A model generated the notes under the pieces. That model was not told the origin of the DNA and did no database searches. It saw only the letters and a list, made by a program, of their open reading frames with translations. A stretch of DNA of 40,671 nucleotides, from positions 1 to 40,671 of the forward strand of contig JADLGO010000007.1 in assembly GCA_020849275.1 (NCBI GenBank), read 5' to 3'. This DNA comes from Chthonomonadales bacterium (lineage in GTDB: Bacteria; Armatimonadota; Chthonomonadetes; Chthonomonadales; CAJBBX01). Position numbers and translations under genes: made by a program. Positions 24,445 through 32,810 of the stretch are shown here, piece by piece. Positions within the stretch are counted from its first letter, which is position 1; each line of letters opens with the position of its first letter.

Positions 24445-25590
24445 CTACCTGGCGAAGAACGGGTCCGCGAGGGCCCGCTTCAGGTTCAAACGGTGGTAGG
24501 GACGGTCGTAGGCCATCGTGCCCTCGGTCGCGTTCGCCACCCAGAGGTCGGCGGTGCCGGGGCGGAACACGACGGCGTGGAGGCTGCCGGTGTGCAGTTC
24601 CTTCATCAGCCGCTGCGCGGCCGCCACGTCGAGCGCGCCGTACGACCTCAGCAGCCAGTCGCCGACCTTCCTGTTCCAGGCGCTGTCCATGCCCATCGAC
24701 ATGTAGACCAGGCCGGGCTTCGTGCGAAACGGGAGAGTGCCCGGCGTGTAGACACGGCACTGGGAGTGGCTGGTCTGGAGGGCCCGCGTCTGGTTCTCCC
24801 GCCCGGAGGAGAGGCAGTAGAGGAGCGACGTGGTGCGCGGACCGTTCTGCACGAGCTCCACGGCCTCCTTCAGGCTGCGCCCGAACTGCACAGCGTCGCG
24901 CATCACGTAGTTGAGCGGCCGGCCATCGAAGGTGTCGTTGGCCCTGTCCCAGTCGTCACCGATCTCGGACATGGCGATCCCGTTGGCGTTCATGCCGGTC
25001 ACGAGGCCACAGTGCCCGAGCCATCCAACGTTGACGAAGGGCAGGCCACGGTCCGGCTTGCAGACGATCAGGGCCGGGTACCGCTGAATGCCGACGCCGG
25101 TCTCGTAGTCGAGCGCGCGGATCTGGACCAGGTCGCGCCCGCCCGTGGCGTCGGCTGCCGCGCCGAAGAAGGTGCAGTGCCACTCGGAGATGTCCGGGAT
25201 GGCGTGGAAACGTTGCACCTCCTCCAATGGGACGCCCGAGCCGTCGGCCAGGCCGCGCAACTCCTCCAGGTACTCCGGCCGCAGGTAGCGCGAGAAGCGC
25301 TCCCATACGGCGTCGACCTTCTCGGGGGTGTAGCCCATGCCAGCGATCATGCGCTGGGCTACGTCCTGGGCGATGTAGCGCACCTCGTCACGGCAGAGCG
25401 CGCCGTGGGCGTACCCCATCTCGTAGGCCGTGCCACGAAGATAGAGGACGGTGACGGCGTCGGCGCCACTTCCGAGCGTGACCCGCTTGCCGTGCTCGGC
25501 GACATCGACGCCGGCCAGGGCGCGCGGGCCGGCCGCCACGGCGAGCGCGATCAGCGCCAGGAGCCACAGCCTCGATCGGTTCGCAGTCAT
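24445..25590 (-). CDS. C45-family autoproteolytic acyltransferase/hydrolase
   Basis: A 381-aa exported protein of the Ntn-hydrolase superfamily related to acyl-CoA:6-aminopenicillanate acyltransferase. N-terminal signal peptide (LWLLALIALAVAAGPRALA). The propeptide holds YLRGTAYEMGYAHGALCRDEV, a family hallmark. C139 in EWHCTFFGAAADATGG is the expected self-cleavage site and N-terminal nucleophile, followed by RALDYETG and LGHCGLVTGMNANGIAMSE. Typical members cleave or transfer amide-linked acyl groups; the substrate here is unknown. GGAGG stands four bases from the ATG. It has its own promoter at 25659-25687 and a terminator hairpin, so it is a separate transcription unit. Confidence 0.85.
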   Translation of the reverse strand: MTANRSRLWLLALIALAVAAGPRALAGVDVAEHGKRVTLGSGADAVTVLYLRGTAYEMGYAHGALCRDEVRYIAQDVAQRMIAGMGYTPEKVDAVWERFSRYLRPEYLEELRGLADGSGVPLEEVQRFHAIPDISEWHCTFFGAAADATGGRDLVQIRALDYETGVGIQRYPALIVCKPDRGLPFVNVGWLGHCGLVTGMNANGIAMSEIGDDWDRANDTFDGRPLNYVMRDAVQFGRSLKEAVELVQNGPRTTSLLYCLSSGRENQTRALQTSHSQCRVYTPGTLPFRTKPGLVYMSMGMDSAWNRKVGDWLLRSYGALDVAAAQRLMKELHTGSLHAVVFRPGTADLWVANATEGTMAYDRPYHRLNLKRALADPFFAR

Positions 25591-25658
25591 ATCTCCTCCT
25601 TCGGGGCCGGGGCGCCGCGTCGAGCAGGACCGCGCGCCAGCAAGGATCCCCGCTCGCC

Positions 25659-25687
25659 ATTGTCCTACGGTTCGAGCCCGAAGTCAA
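25659..25687 (-). promoter_or_regulatory. Promoter of the C45 gene
   Basis: On the minus strand TTGACT (25687-25682), 17 bases, GACAAT (25664-25659). Expected start near 25652, leaving about a 60-base leader. Confidence 0.6.
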
Positions 25688-25707
25688 GGGCGACACGCGA
25701 CACGCGG

Positions 25708-25736
25708 CCGGCTACGGCGCGACCGGCTACGGCGCG
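25708..25736. repeat. Tandem 15-base duplication over a stop codon
   Basis: CCGGCTACGGCGCG occurs twice in direct tandem (25708-25721 and 25723-25736), separated by one A. The copy on the right contains the TAG stop of the GH172-type gene, and the left copy gives a second in-frame TAG five codons later. It looks like replication slippage. Confidence 0.85.
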
Positions 25737-27703
25737 GGCAGGCGATCCAACGACACCGACACTAGGTCGATCCCCTTGCCGCTCGAGGCGGCGTTGGCGC
25801 CCACCAGCTTCAGCAGCACGCGGTTGGCGCCCGCGCGCATCGGCAGGCGGCCGAGCTCCACCGAGCGCACCTCGGCCGCTGGCGCGTAAAGATCGACATC
25901 CGGACCGGCGGGCGCCTCCTCCCGGTCCAGCCGCACGATGCCGCCGTCCGGCCCGGCGAGCACCTCGGCCAGCACGCGGTAATCCCCGGTGGAGGGCGCC
26001 TCGCACCGCAGGGCGAGGAAGTGGTCGCCGAACACGTCGCTTCCCGTGGCGCGCATGGAGAGAACCCGCACCGTCCGCTCGCCCACCTTCTCCTCGCGCT
26101 TGGTGAGCGTCGCGTTCCCAAACGAGAAGGCGTCGATCGGCACGTTCCAGCCCGTCACGAAGACCACGCGCGCCGGGTCGGTCACCGCGCGCTGCGTGGC
26201 CGGGGGCAACTCACCGGCTCCGCTTGGCGGGCGGTCGGCGTACAGGTAGGTCATGCCCACGTAGTCGGTCGTCAGGGTGTTGCCCTCCGGCGCGTGCTCG
26301 ATGGCCAGGTGCAGGCTGCGCTCGAAGGTGTAAGCATCCGGCAAGAAGAGGCGGAACCCGCCCGTTCGCCCGAGCGGCTTCTCGTAGTCCAGGCACCCGG
26401 CGAGCGGCATGGAGAAGCGGTGGTCCCAGCGACCCGGCACGTCGTACCAACCGCCGTTGAAGAAGTCCTCGGAGCCGGTACCGTGCACGGTCAGGCTGCC
26501 GTCGATGGTGGCCTGGTCGTCGCCCTCGAAGAAGATGGTATTGCCGCCTTCCATGCCCTGCGCCTGCAGGATGGCGCCCACAAGATGGCCGCGCCCCTCG
26601 GCCTTCACGAAGGTGAAGGGAGCGCCGACGCTCGTCGGGTTCTCGCGGCGCCACACCGCGTAGAAGCGCCCCTCGTCCGGCCGGCGAGGCACGTCGACGT
26701 GAGCGACCTCCGCCCTCACGTCGATGGGCTCGCCGTCCGCGCGCTCCGACACGAGCTCGACCCTGGCAGAGCGGTCGAACGGCATTGGGAAATAGCAGTA
26801 GCCAGTGTCGCCGTCCGCTCCCACGAGCAGGGAGCGCGCGGCCGGCTCGCCCCAGGCCGCTCCCAGGAAGTCGCCCACCGGGCAAAGCACCGCCGGCGCG
26901 CGGGCTCCGTCCCACGTGATCCGCAGCAGCACGTCGCGCGCCTTGCCGGCAAGCGCCGCGAGCGGGCCGAGCCGGATCCCCACGATGCGCCCGGCGCGAC
27001 TGGTCTGGTAGAGCGTAACGCGCCTGCCCGGCCCCAGCGTGCGCCGGGCGCGCGCGACCTGCACCCGAGCGCCCTCCGGCGCGCCCCGGGCGCAGAGGTC
27101 CTGGCCCTGCATGCCGAGCAGGTCCCGCGCCGCCGCCAACCGGTCCTCCGCGCGGGCAGCCCATTCGGCGCTGTAGCTCTCGACGTCGGTGCCCGGCGCG
27201 AACGTGGCGTAGTTGATCTGGTAGAACTGCATCCTCGGGCCGCGATATAGCACCTTGCACGCGGAGCGGTAGGGGATCGGCACGTAGCAGAAGAAGCCTC
27301 CGCCCGCGTGGCCGACCAGCGGCCCTCGGAAGGGCGGACGGTTGGCCGTGAACAACTCGCGGAAGCCGATGGTCAGGCGCGGGGTCTCCTCGCCGTCGAA
27401 GTAGAACTCCAGCGGATGGTCGGTGGGCGTGGGGGTCGCAATGCGCTGGATGACGCCGGGGCCACGCATCTCGGCGATCACGAGGGCGTCGCCCTCCTTG
27501 CGCAGGAAGGAGTACTTGCCCGAGAAGCCGTCGTCATTGCCGCCGGTGCGGTCGTAGCTGCTAAAGGAGGCCACGCTGACGGCGCGGTAGCGCGGCAGCA
27601 GGTCGAGGCGGGAGAGCCAGCCCAGGTAGTCGGGCGGCTCGGCGGCGCCGCTGGAGGTGGCGGCGAACCCGACGAGGGCGACGGAGAGCGGCAGCGGGTT
27701 CAA
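25727..27703 (-). CDS. DUF2961/GH172-type glycosidase
   Basis: 658 aa from a TTG at 27703, preferred because AAGGAG sits seven bases before it and the protein then opens with a signal peptide (NPLPLSVALVGFAATSSGAAE). An ATG at 27760 is the alternative and would overlap the upstream stop as TGATG. The DUF2961 double jelly-roll is clear: FSSYDRTGGNDDGFSGKYS, GPGVIQRIATPTPTD, FYFDGEETP, and TGSEDFFNGGWYDVPG with E412, the conserved acidic motif of GH172. GH172 members act on D-fructofuranose or D-arabinofuranose linkages and assemble as trimers or hexamers. A C-terminal 130-residue beta domain is attached. It is the last gene of an operon with a PLP decarboxylase and a serine hydrolase. Confidence 0.88.
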   Translation of the reverse strand: MNPLPLSVALVGFAATSSGAAEPPDYLGWLSRLDLLPRYRAVSVASFSSYDRTGGNDDGFSGKYSFLRKEGDALVIAEMRGPGVIQRIATPTPTDHPLEFYFDGEETPRLTIGFRELFTANRPPFRGPLVGHAGGGFFCYVPIPYRSACKVLYRGPRMQFYQINYATFAPGTDVESYSAEWAARAEDRLAAARDLLGMQGQDLCARGAPEGARVQVARARRTLGPGRRVTLYQTSRAGRIVGIRLGPLAALAGKARDVLLRITWDGARAPAVLCPVGDFLGAAWGEPAARSLLVGADGDTGYCYFPMPFDRSARVELVSERADGEPIDVRAEVAHVDVPRRPDEGRFYAVWRRENPTSVGAPFTFVKAEGRGHLVGAILQAQGMEGGNTIFFEGDDQATIDGSLTVHGTGSEDFFNGGWYDVPGRWDHRFSMPLAGCLDYEKPLGRTGGFRLFLPDAYTFERSLHLAIEHAPEGNTLTTDYVGMTYLYADRPPSGAGELPPATQRAVTDPARVVFVTGWNVPIDAFSFGNATLTKREEKVGERTVRVLSMRATGSDVFGDHFLALRCEAPSTGDYRVLAEVLAGPDGGIVRLDREEAPAGPDVDLYAPAAEVRSVELGRLPMRAGANRVLLKLVGANAASSGKGIDLVSVSLDRLPAP

Positions 27704-27759
27704 GGGCGAGCTCCTTGGGTTGTTGTTGGCGGCGGCGCTTGCGCCGCCCGCCCTCGTCA

Positions 27760-29109
27760 TCACGCCGCCGCGGCGCGGTCGGCGGCACGGTCCAGCGCCG
27801 CCCAGAGGCGGTCCAGCCACGGCAGGTGCTCGGGCTTCATCAGGCAGGAGCGCAGGCAGGTGAGGGTGTCGCGGTCCCACTCCATCGGCCACGGGCCGCG
27901 GAACCAATCCGCCGGCAGGTCGACGAGCGCCAGATGCAGGTCCTCGCGCGCGGCCTCCTCGAAGACGCGGCGGGCCCGCGCGGAGGAGGCGCTCGCGCTC
28001 CCGGCGGCAGCCCCCCACACGACGATGTCCAGTTCCGGCCCCAGGGTGGTCAGGAACCGCCGGTCGCCGCGCAGCCGGGCATGGAGCGCGCGCGCGGCCT
28101 CCAGCGAGCGGTCGAGCCCCCGCGCGAAGGCGCCTCCCGGCGCCAGAGGCAGCAGGCGCTGCGTGGCCCACAGCGCCACCGCCGAGGCGCCCGCCCGCGA
28201 GCACTCCAGACTGATCTCCCCTAGATGCAACTCGGAGGAGGAGAAGTAGGTGTAGGGCGAGTCGTGCTTGTAGACGCAGCCTACGGCAGGATCGCGGAAA
28301 AGGACGCACCCGCAGCCGTAGGGCTGCAGACCGTGCTTGTGCGGGTCCACAACCACCGAGTCCGCCTCGGCGAGCCGGTCGTAGGCGCGGCGGGTCTCCG
28401 GGCTCAGGCCGCTCGCGAGCGCGAAGTAGCCTCCGTAGGCGGCGTCCACGTGCAGGCGAAAGGCGTGGCGGTCGCGCAGCGCGAGGATCTCGGGCAGCGG
28501 GTCGCACGCGCCGATGGCGGTCGTGCCGAGGGTGGCGACCACGGTGCCGATGCCGCCGCGCCGAAGGGCGGCCTCGAGCGCGGCGGGGTCCATGCGGCCG
28601 CGAGGGTCGGTGGGGACCGAGGTGAACGGGACGCCGAGCACGCCGCACAGGCGCGGATGGGTGTAGTGCGCCTGGGCCGAGGCGGCTACCCCGCGGGTGT
28701 CGCTGACCTCGCGGGCCACCCAGAGCGCCTCCAGGTTCGCCATCGTCCCGCCACCGCAGAGGTGGCCCAGGTGGGCCTCCCAGCCGAGCATTCGGGCGAT
28801 GTCGGCCGCGGCCTCCTGCTCCATCGCGGAGCTCGCGCGCCCGCCGTCGAGCGCGTGGTTGTTCGGGTTAAGCCAGAGCGCCAGGGCGTAGGCCAGGCGC
28901 GCCACCGGGTGCGGCGGCTTCAGCATCTGGCCAGCGTAGAGCGGGTGCGCGTAGGGGTAGTTATCGCGCATTCGCGCCGCGGCCTCGGCGAGGACGGGCC
29001 GGAGCGCCGCGACGTCGATGGCCGGCGTGAAGCCGGGCAGAGCCCGGAACCCTTCCTCCATCTGCTCCAGCGCTTCCCGCAGCAGAGGGAGGCTCTCTCG
29101 CTCGAACAT
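27760..29109 (-). CDS. PLP-dependent group II decarboxylase-like enzyme
   Basis: A 449-aa cytoplasmic fold-type I pyridoxal-phosphate enzyme of the aromatic-L-amino-acid/glutamate decarboxylase group. K258 in SVVVDPHKHGLQPYGCG is the Schiff-base lysine. HLCGGGTMANLEALWVARE is the cofactor phosphate-binding region, HVDAAYGGYFAL holds the aspartate pairing with the PLP nitrogen, and LNPNNHALDGGRASSAMEQEA is the N-terminal signature. The ATG has AAGGA eight bases upstream. Its stop is adjacent to the GH172-type gene and 30 bases separate it from the serine hydrolase upstream, so all three are likely co-transcribed. The amino-acid substrate is not predictable by eye. Confidence 0.88.
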   Translation of the reverse strand: MFERESLPLLREALEQMEEGFRALPGFTPAIDVAALRPVLAEAAARMRDNYPYAHPLYAGQMLKPPHPVARLAYALALWLNPNNHALDGGRASSAMEQEAAADIARMLGWEAHLGHLCGGGTMANLEALWVAREVSDTRGVAASAQAHYTHPRLCGVLGVPFTSVPTDPRGRMDPAALEAALRRGGIGTVVATLGTTAIGACDPLPEILALRDRHAFRLHVDAAYGGYFALASGLSPETRRAYDRLAEADSVVVDPHKHGLQPYGCGCVLFRDPAVGCVYKHDSPYTYFSSSELHLGEISLECSRAGASAVALWATQRLLPLAPGGAFARGLDRSLEAARALHARLRGDRRFLTTLGPELDIVVWGAAAGSASASSARARRVFEEAAREDLHLALVDLPADWFRGPWPMEWDRDTLTCLRSCLMKPEHLPWLDRLWAALDRAADRAAAA

Positions 29110-29139
29110 GCGGGGCGTCCTTGCCGAGGCCAGCCGCCG

Positions 29140-30321
29140 CTAGGTCGACGCCTGCAGCGCCGCGAAGGCCCGATCCGTCACGCCGTTGCGCAGCGGAACC
29201 GTCTTCTCGGGCGGCCTGGGCGAGTCCGTGGTGATGAACATCACCGCGCGCCCGTCCGTCATGTCGCCCACGCCGATCACAGTGTCGATGCCGGCGTGGC
29301 CGAAAACGCCGGGCGACGGCCGGCTTCCGAAGCCGAACCAGCCGGGCGTCTGCGCCTCGGGTCCGTCGCCGCGAAGCAGTGGTCCCAGGCCCCAGGGCTC
29401 GTGCGCGGGCGGTTTGCCGGCCGCCCGCGCCGTCTCGATCTCTCGCGCGAACTGCACCGTGTGCACGCGATCCAGCACGTCGCGAGGGATGAGCCGGCGC
29501 GCGCCCCAGGCGCCGCCGTTGAGGTGCAGCCACACCACCTTGAGCGCGTCCGCCGCGGTGCCGAAGCAACCGCCGCCGGGCTGGCCGACGATGCCGAACC
29601 AGGTGTCCAGGTCGGCGGGCGTCTCCGCCGGCTGCGGAGTGAGCGCGGTGAGCGCCTGCTCGCGCGGCAGGCCGAAGGTAAGCGTTGAGGCGCCGATGGG
29701 GCCGAACAGCCGCTCGCGGCAGATCTCCGGCCAGGGCTTGCCCTTGAGCACGCGGCGCGCCGCCTCCGCCGCCACGAACAGGCCGCTGAGCGCGTGGTAG
29801 GCCGTGCGCGAACCTGGCTCCCACTCGGTCGTAGCCGCGCACACCGACCGCACGCCGGCCTGCCATTCCTCTTCGGTGCCGGCGCGACCCAGCGGCGCGC
29901 TCGGGATGCCGGCGGCGTGCGTGAGCAGATAGCGTAGCGTGATCGGCTCCTTGCCGCCGCCAGTGAACTCCGGAATGTAAGCCGAGACGCGCGCGTCGTA
30001 GTCGAGCAGGCCCTCGCCGACGAGCATGGCGATCACCGTGGACGAGACGAGCTTGGAGTAGGAATAGAGCGGATGCGAGACGGCCGGCGTCAGCGGGATC
30101 GCCTTGCCCTTCAGGCCGCGGTAGGTGCCGTCGAAGCGGCGGAACGCGACATCACCGGCGCGCGACGCGATCAACGCCGAGCCGGGGAACACGCCCGCTC
30201 GGCGCTCGCCGTCTAGAAACTCCTTCACCTCGCGCCAGGGGTCCTTGCCGGCCCCGACCGCCGCCCCCGATGCCAGTGCAGCCAACAGCAGCTCCCTCCT
30301 CGACGGACCCCCTCCCGCCAT
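29140..30321 (-). CDS. Serine hydrolase, class C beta-lactamase fold
   Basis: 393 aa from ATG 30321 (AGAGG upstream); a start at 30378 is possible but has no ribosome site. The N terminus GGGPSRRELLLAALASGAAVGAG has the twin-arginine pattern of a Tat signal. S87-Y-S-K90 is the SxxK nucleophile motif. TAYHALSGLF occupies the Tyr-x-Asn position, with alanine or histidine instead of asparagine, and GHAGIDT is the HxG triad. RYLLTHAAGIPSA and LFGPIGAS are typical of the wider esterase/EstB-type group. Such proteins are more often esterases or peptidases than true beta-lactamases. It heads a three-gene operon. Confidence 0.87.
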   Translation of the reverse strand: MAGGGPSRRELLLAALASGAAVGAGKDPWREVKEFLDGERRAGVFPGSALIASRAGDVAFRRFDGTYRGLKGKAIPLTPAVSHPLYSYSKLVSSTVIAMLVGEGLLDYDARVSAYIPEFTGGGKEPITLRYLLTHAAGIPSAPLGRAGTEEEWQAGVRSVCAATTEWEPGSRTAYHALSGLFVAAEAARRVLKGKPWPEICRERLFGPIGASTLTFGLPREQALTALTPQPAETPADLDTWFGIVGQPGGGCFGTAADALKVVWLHLNGGAWGARRLIPRDVLDRVHTVQFAREIETARAAGKPPAHEPWGLGPLLRGDGPEAQTPGWFGFGSRPSPGVFGHAGIDTVIGVGDMTDGRAVMFITTDSPRPPEKTVPLRNGVTDRAFAALQAST

Positions 30322-30546
30322 GGTCTTGCCTCTCTCCCTGCCCGCTCCGAAGTCTCCCGCGCGAGCGGGGCGTCCCACGTGGACGCCCGTGCCCAGCGCT
30401 CACGCCGCGTGTGCCGCCGGGCCGGCGCCGGCGCCGCCCTCCAACCTGGCGCGGCCCTCGCTCCGTTCCGCGCGCGCTCGCCGGTCTCCTCCCCCGCTCC
30501 GGCGCCCGACGGCGACGAGGCGCCGTGAGTCGCGCTCGCCGCCGCC

Positions 30547-30576
30547 TTGACAGGCCGCGCGGGCGCCGCCTACAAT
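30547..30576 (+). promoter_or_regulatory. Promoter of a probably leaderless nucleotidyltransferase mRNA
   Basis: TTGACA (30547-30552), 18 bases, TACAAT (30571-30576). The first base of the ATG at 30583 is the seventh after the -10, where transcription should begin, and no ribosome binding site fits before it. Confidence 0.7.
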
Positions 30577-30582
30577 GCGGGC

Positions 30583-31320
30583 ATGACCGACGCATCTCGA
30601 GCGCGCAAGGCGGTCGTCATGGCCGCCGGCCGGGGCAAACGCCTCGGCAGCCTCACCACCGAGCGCCCCAAGCCGATGCTGCCCGTGCGCGGTCGGCCCG
30701 TGCTGGAGCACATCGTGCGCGGCCTGCTCTCCACGGGACTGGGGGAGATCCTGCTGGTGGTAGGCTACCGTGGCGAGGCGATCGTGGAGCACTTTGGCGA
30801 CGGAGCGGCGCTGGGAGCGCGGATCGCCTATGTGTGGCAGTCGGCGGCCACCGGTACCGGCGCCGCGCTGGCGTGCGGGCGCGAGTTCGCCGCCGGCGAG
30901 CCCGTCCTCGCCGCCTACGGCGACATCCTGACCGACCCCGCCCACTACGCGGCCCTGCTGGCCTCCTATGCCGCCGCTCCCTGCGGCGCCGTGATCGGCG
31001 TCAACTACATGGAGGACCCCTCGGCGGGCGCCGCGGTGTTCCGCGAGGGCGAGCGCGTGACGCGCGTGGTGGAGAAGCCCCCGCCGGGCACGGCGCGCTG
31101 CCACTGGAACGTCGCCGGCGTCAGCGTCTTCGGCCCGGCGGTCTGGCCAATCCTCGACGCGCTCACCCTCTCGCCGCGTGGCGAGTACGAGCTGACCGCG
31201 GCCATCGAGCGGCTCATTCGGACCGGCGCCGGCGTGCGCGCCGTGGAGCTGGGCGGCTTCTGGTCGGACATCGGCACGCCGGCCGCGCTAGCCGAGGCGG
31301 AGCGGCTCTGGACGAGCTAA
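30583..31320 (+). CDS. Sugar-1-phosphate nucleotidyltransferase
   Basis: A 245-aa cytoplasmic enzyme of the NTP-transferase superfamily, making NDP-sugar from NTP and a sugar 1-phosphate. VVMAAGRGKRLGSLTTERPK is the G-rich nucleotide-binding loop with K in PKPMLPV. LAAYGDILTD gives the metal-binding aspartate, VVEKP and CHWNVAGVSVF contact the sugar, and GGFWSDIGTPAALAEAERL is the usual C-terminal signature of MurNAc-1-P uridylyl- or mannose-1-P guanylyltransferase-like proteins. No left-handed-helix domain follows, so it is a short single-domain form. Upstream ATG candidates do not match family starts. It may use product of the phosphohexomutases at 12.7-15.4 kb (inference). Confidence 0.9.
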   Translation: MTDASRARKAVVMAAGRGKRLGSLTTERPKPMLPVRGRPVLEHIVRGLLSTGLGEILLVVGYRGEAIVEHFGDGAALGARIAYVWQSAATGTGAALACGREFAAGEPVLAAYGDILTDPAHYAALLASYAAAPCGAVIGVNYMEDPSAGAAVFREGERVTRVVEKPPPGTARCHWNVAGVSVFGPAVWPILDALTLSPRGEYELTAAIERLIRTGAGVRAVELGGFWSDIGTPAALAEAERLWTS

Positions 31321-31409
31321 CGGCCGGCGCGCGGCGCCCGGAGGATGGCCGCGGGCGAGGGGCCAAAGGCGAGCGCGAGAGCAACCCGCGCAACCACGCA
31401 AGAAACCGC

Positions 31410-31461
31410 TTGTATTCTAGAGTCCGTTATGTTATACTGGCGCGTTCCCAACTTCGGGAAC
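31410..31461 (+). promoter_or_regulatory. Cold-shock gene promoter with 5'-terminal hairpin
   Basis: TTGTAT (31410-31415), 17 bases, TATACT (31433-31438). At the expected start point lies GTTCCC-AACTTC-GGGAAC (31444-31461), a 6-bp stem that would cap the 5' end of the message. The leader to the start codon is about 128 bases, in keeping with cold-shock mRNAs whose leader folding is temperature-dependent. Confidence 0.65.
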
Positions 31462-31572
31462 AGGACCAGTCCAGGCATCCAGGACGAGCGCACCGGGCGT
31501 TAGGCTGCATGGTCGGACAGCTCCTGCCTTTGTCGCAAATGCTTCATGGACCACCTGGGGGTTGCACCGCAA

Positions 31573-31782
31573 ATGTCGAAGGTTGGCACGGTGAAGTGGT
31601 TCAACGCCACGAAGGGGTATGGGTTCATCGCGCAGGAAGGCGGTGAGGACGTTTTCGTTCACTTCAGCGCGATCGAGATGAACGGGTACCGCGAGTTGCA
31701 CGAGGGCCAGAAGGTGCAGTTCGAGGTCGCCGAGGACCCGCGCGGAAAGGGGCTGCGAGCGACGAACGTCGTCGTCGTCTAG
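31573..31782 (+). CDS. Cold-shock domain protein (Csp family)
   Basis: A 69-aa OB-fold nucleic-acid chaperone: [17 protein letters not shown] carries RNP1 (KGYGFI) and [10 protein letters not shown] carries RNP2. [17 protein letters not shown] completes the usual Csp length. ATG 31573 gives the family's normal N terminus ([10 protein letters not shown]); ATG 31546 would add nine unrelated residues. The ribosome site is poor (GGGGG about ten bases upstream). A hairpin at 31812 ends the unit. Confidence 0.95.
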   Translation: MSKVGTVKWFNATKGYGFIAQEGGEDVFVHFSAIEMNGYRELHEGQKVQFEVAEDPRGKGLRATNVVVV

Positions 31783-31811
31783 ACGGCGCCACTCACGGAC
31801 CGTAGCGGCAT

Positions 31812-31834
31812 GGGCCTGTCGGCCCGGCAGGCCC
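31812..31834 (+). terminator. Terminator hairpin after the cold-shock gene
   Basis: GGGCCTG (31812-31818) and CAGGCCC (31828-31834) pair perfectly around TCGGCCCGG and are followed by the pyrimidine run TCCTCCT. It could also serve the convergent prepilin gene ending at 31862. Confidence 0.6.
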
Positions 31835-31861
31835 TCCTCCTGGGCCGTGGAAGCTCGACCA

Positions 31862-32512
31862 TCAGTTGTTCGGGGCCATGTAGAGCCCGACGATGTCGGC
31901 GAAGGTCCCGGGCGTCAGCTTCACGTGCCCGTCGACGTAGGCGATGTTCTGCGCGCCCAGCTTGCCCCGCGCGTAGACGCTGTTGGTCGTCTCCCCCACG
32001 TGCTCCCCGAGCCCATCGCACACCACCATCGGCTTCGAGGCCGAGCGCCCGATCGCGGCCAACGGATGCTCGCAAACGCCCTGCAGGTCGTTATCGAACG
32101 ACTCGAAGCCCGGCACGTGGCGCCAGCCGTGGGCGCACAGATAGTTGTAGTCGGTGCGGTAGGCGGCCGCCCGGCCAGGCTGCGCGCGCATCGTGGGGCA
32201 GAGGAAGAGGCCCGTGGCGCGCGCGTACGGCCGCAGCAGGTCCACCATCACGATCGGGTGGCCCCGAGCATCGCGGTGGGTTTGCGGAGGGTAGCCGTAG
32301 TAGCCATCGTTGAAGCAGGCGGTGGGGAGGACCTCGTCGGCGTCCTGGGCGTACAGCAGAACCGCCTGGCCGATCTGGCGGAGGTTGGATGTGCAGGCGG
32401 TGCGCCGCGCGGACTCGCGGGCGCGCGCGAACACGGGAAAGAGCAGAGCCGCAAGCACGGCGATGATGGCGACCACCACGAGCAGCTCAATGAGAGTGAA
32501 GGCCCTTCTCAC
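31862..32512 (-). CDS. Prepilin-type N-terminal methylation protein, second copy
   Basis: A 216-aa prepilin from GTG 32512. It starts [28 protein letters not shown] with the basic leader directly before the cleavage site and E at +5. [23 protein letters not shown] follows, then a small head ([25 protein letters not shown]). [17 protein letters not shown] at the end is the DG tail motif of the H-X9-DG group. It is shorter than the copy at 19417 and not closely similar beyond the N terminus. Likely cleaved by a prepilin peptidase not encoded here and displayed through a type IV pilus or type II-like machine. Confidence 0.9.
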   Translation of the reverse strand: MRRAFTLIELLVVVAIIAVLAALLFPVFARARESARRTACTSNLRQIGQAVLLYAQDADEVLPTACFNDGYYGYPPQTHRDARGHPIVMVDLLRPYARATGLFLCPTMRAQPGRAAAYRTDYNYLCAHGWRHVPGFESFDNDLQGVCEHPLAAIGRSASKPMVVCDGLGEHVGETTNSVYARGKLGAQNIAYVDGHVKLTPGTFADIVGLYMAPNN

Positions 32513-32533
32513 CGCGCCCTACCCTCCCGATCA

Positions 32534-32713
32534 TCAGAGGCTCGTCACGAGCAGATAGACGGCCATGCCGGCCCCCAGCACGGCCAACGCCCCGGCCACG
32601 CCGAAGGCAAGCGGGAAGCGTGGCGGCTCGCAGGGGTCGCCGCGCCGGACACGCTCCACGAAGAGCGTGTGCCCCCGGGCGGCGATCGCCGTCGCCGCCA
32701 CGCCGAGCCGCAC
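32534..32713 (-). CDS. Possible small two-helix membrane protein
   Basis: An open frame of 59 aa from GTG 32713, between MsrB and the prepilin. It reads RLGVAATAIAARGHTLFVERV, then RRGDPCEPPRF, then PLAFGVAGALAVLGAGMAVY and LLVTSL before a TGA. The second stretch is a convincing membrane helix. VGLALVRLGVAATAIAA just before and across the start could be another, so the true start may lie further upstream. There is no clear ribosome site and no family I recognise with certainty; a DUF202-like protein is one option. Without it, the 298 bases between 32513 and 32810 would be empty. Confidence 0.35.
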   Translation of the reverse strand: MRLGVAATAIAARGHTLFVERVRRGDPCEPPRFPLAFGVAGALAVLGAGMAVYLLVTSL

Positions 32714-32810
32714 GAGTGCGAGGCCGACCCGACGGCACCTTCGGCGCGGCGCCTGCCGTCTCCTCCCGTCGGCGCGGCGCGCCGTCGGCCGTGCCCGGGG
32801 CCTCGCGGGC

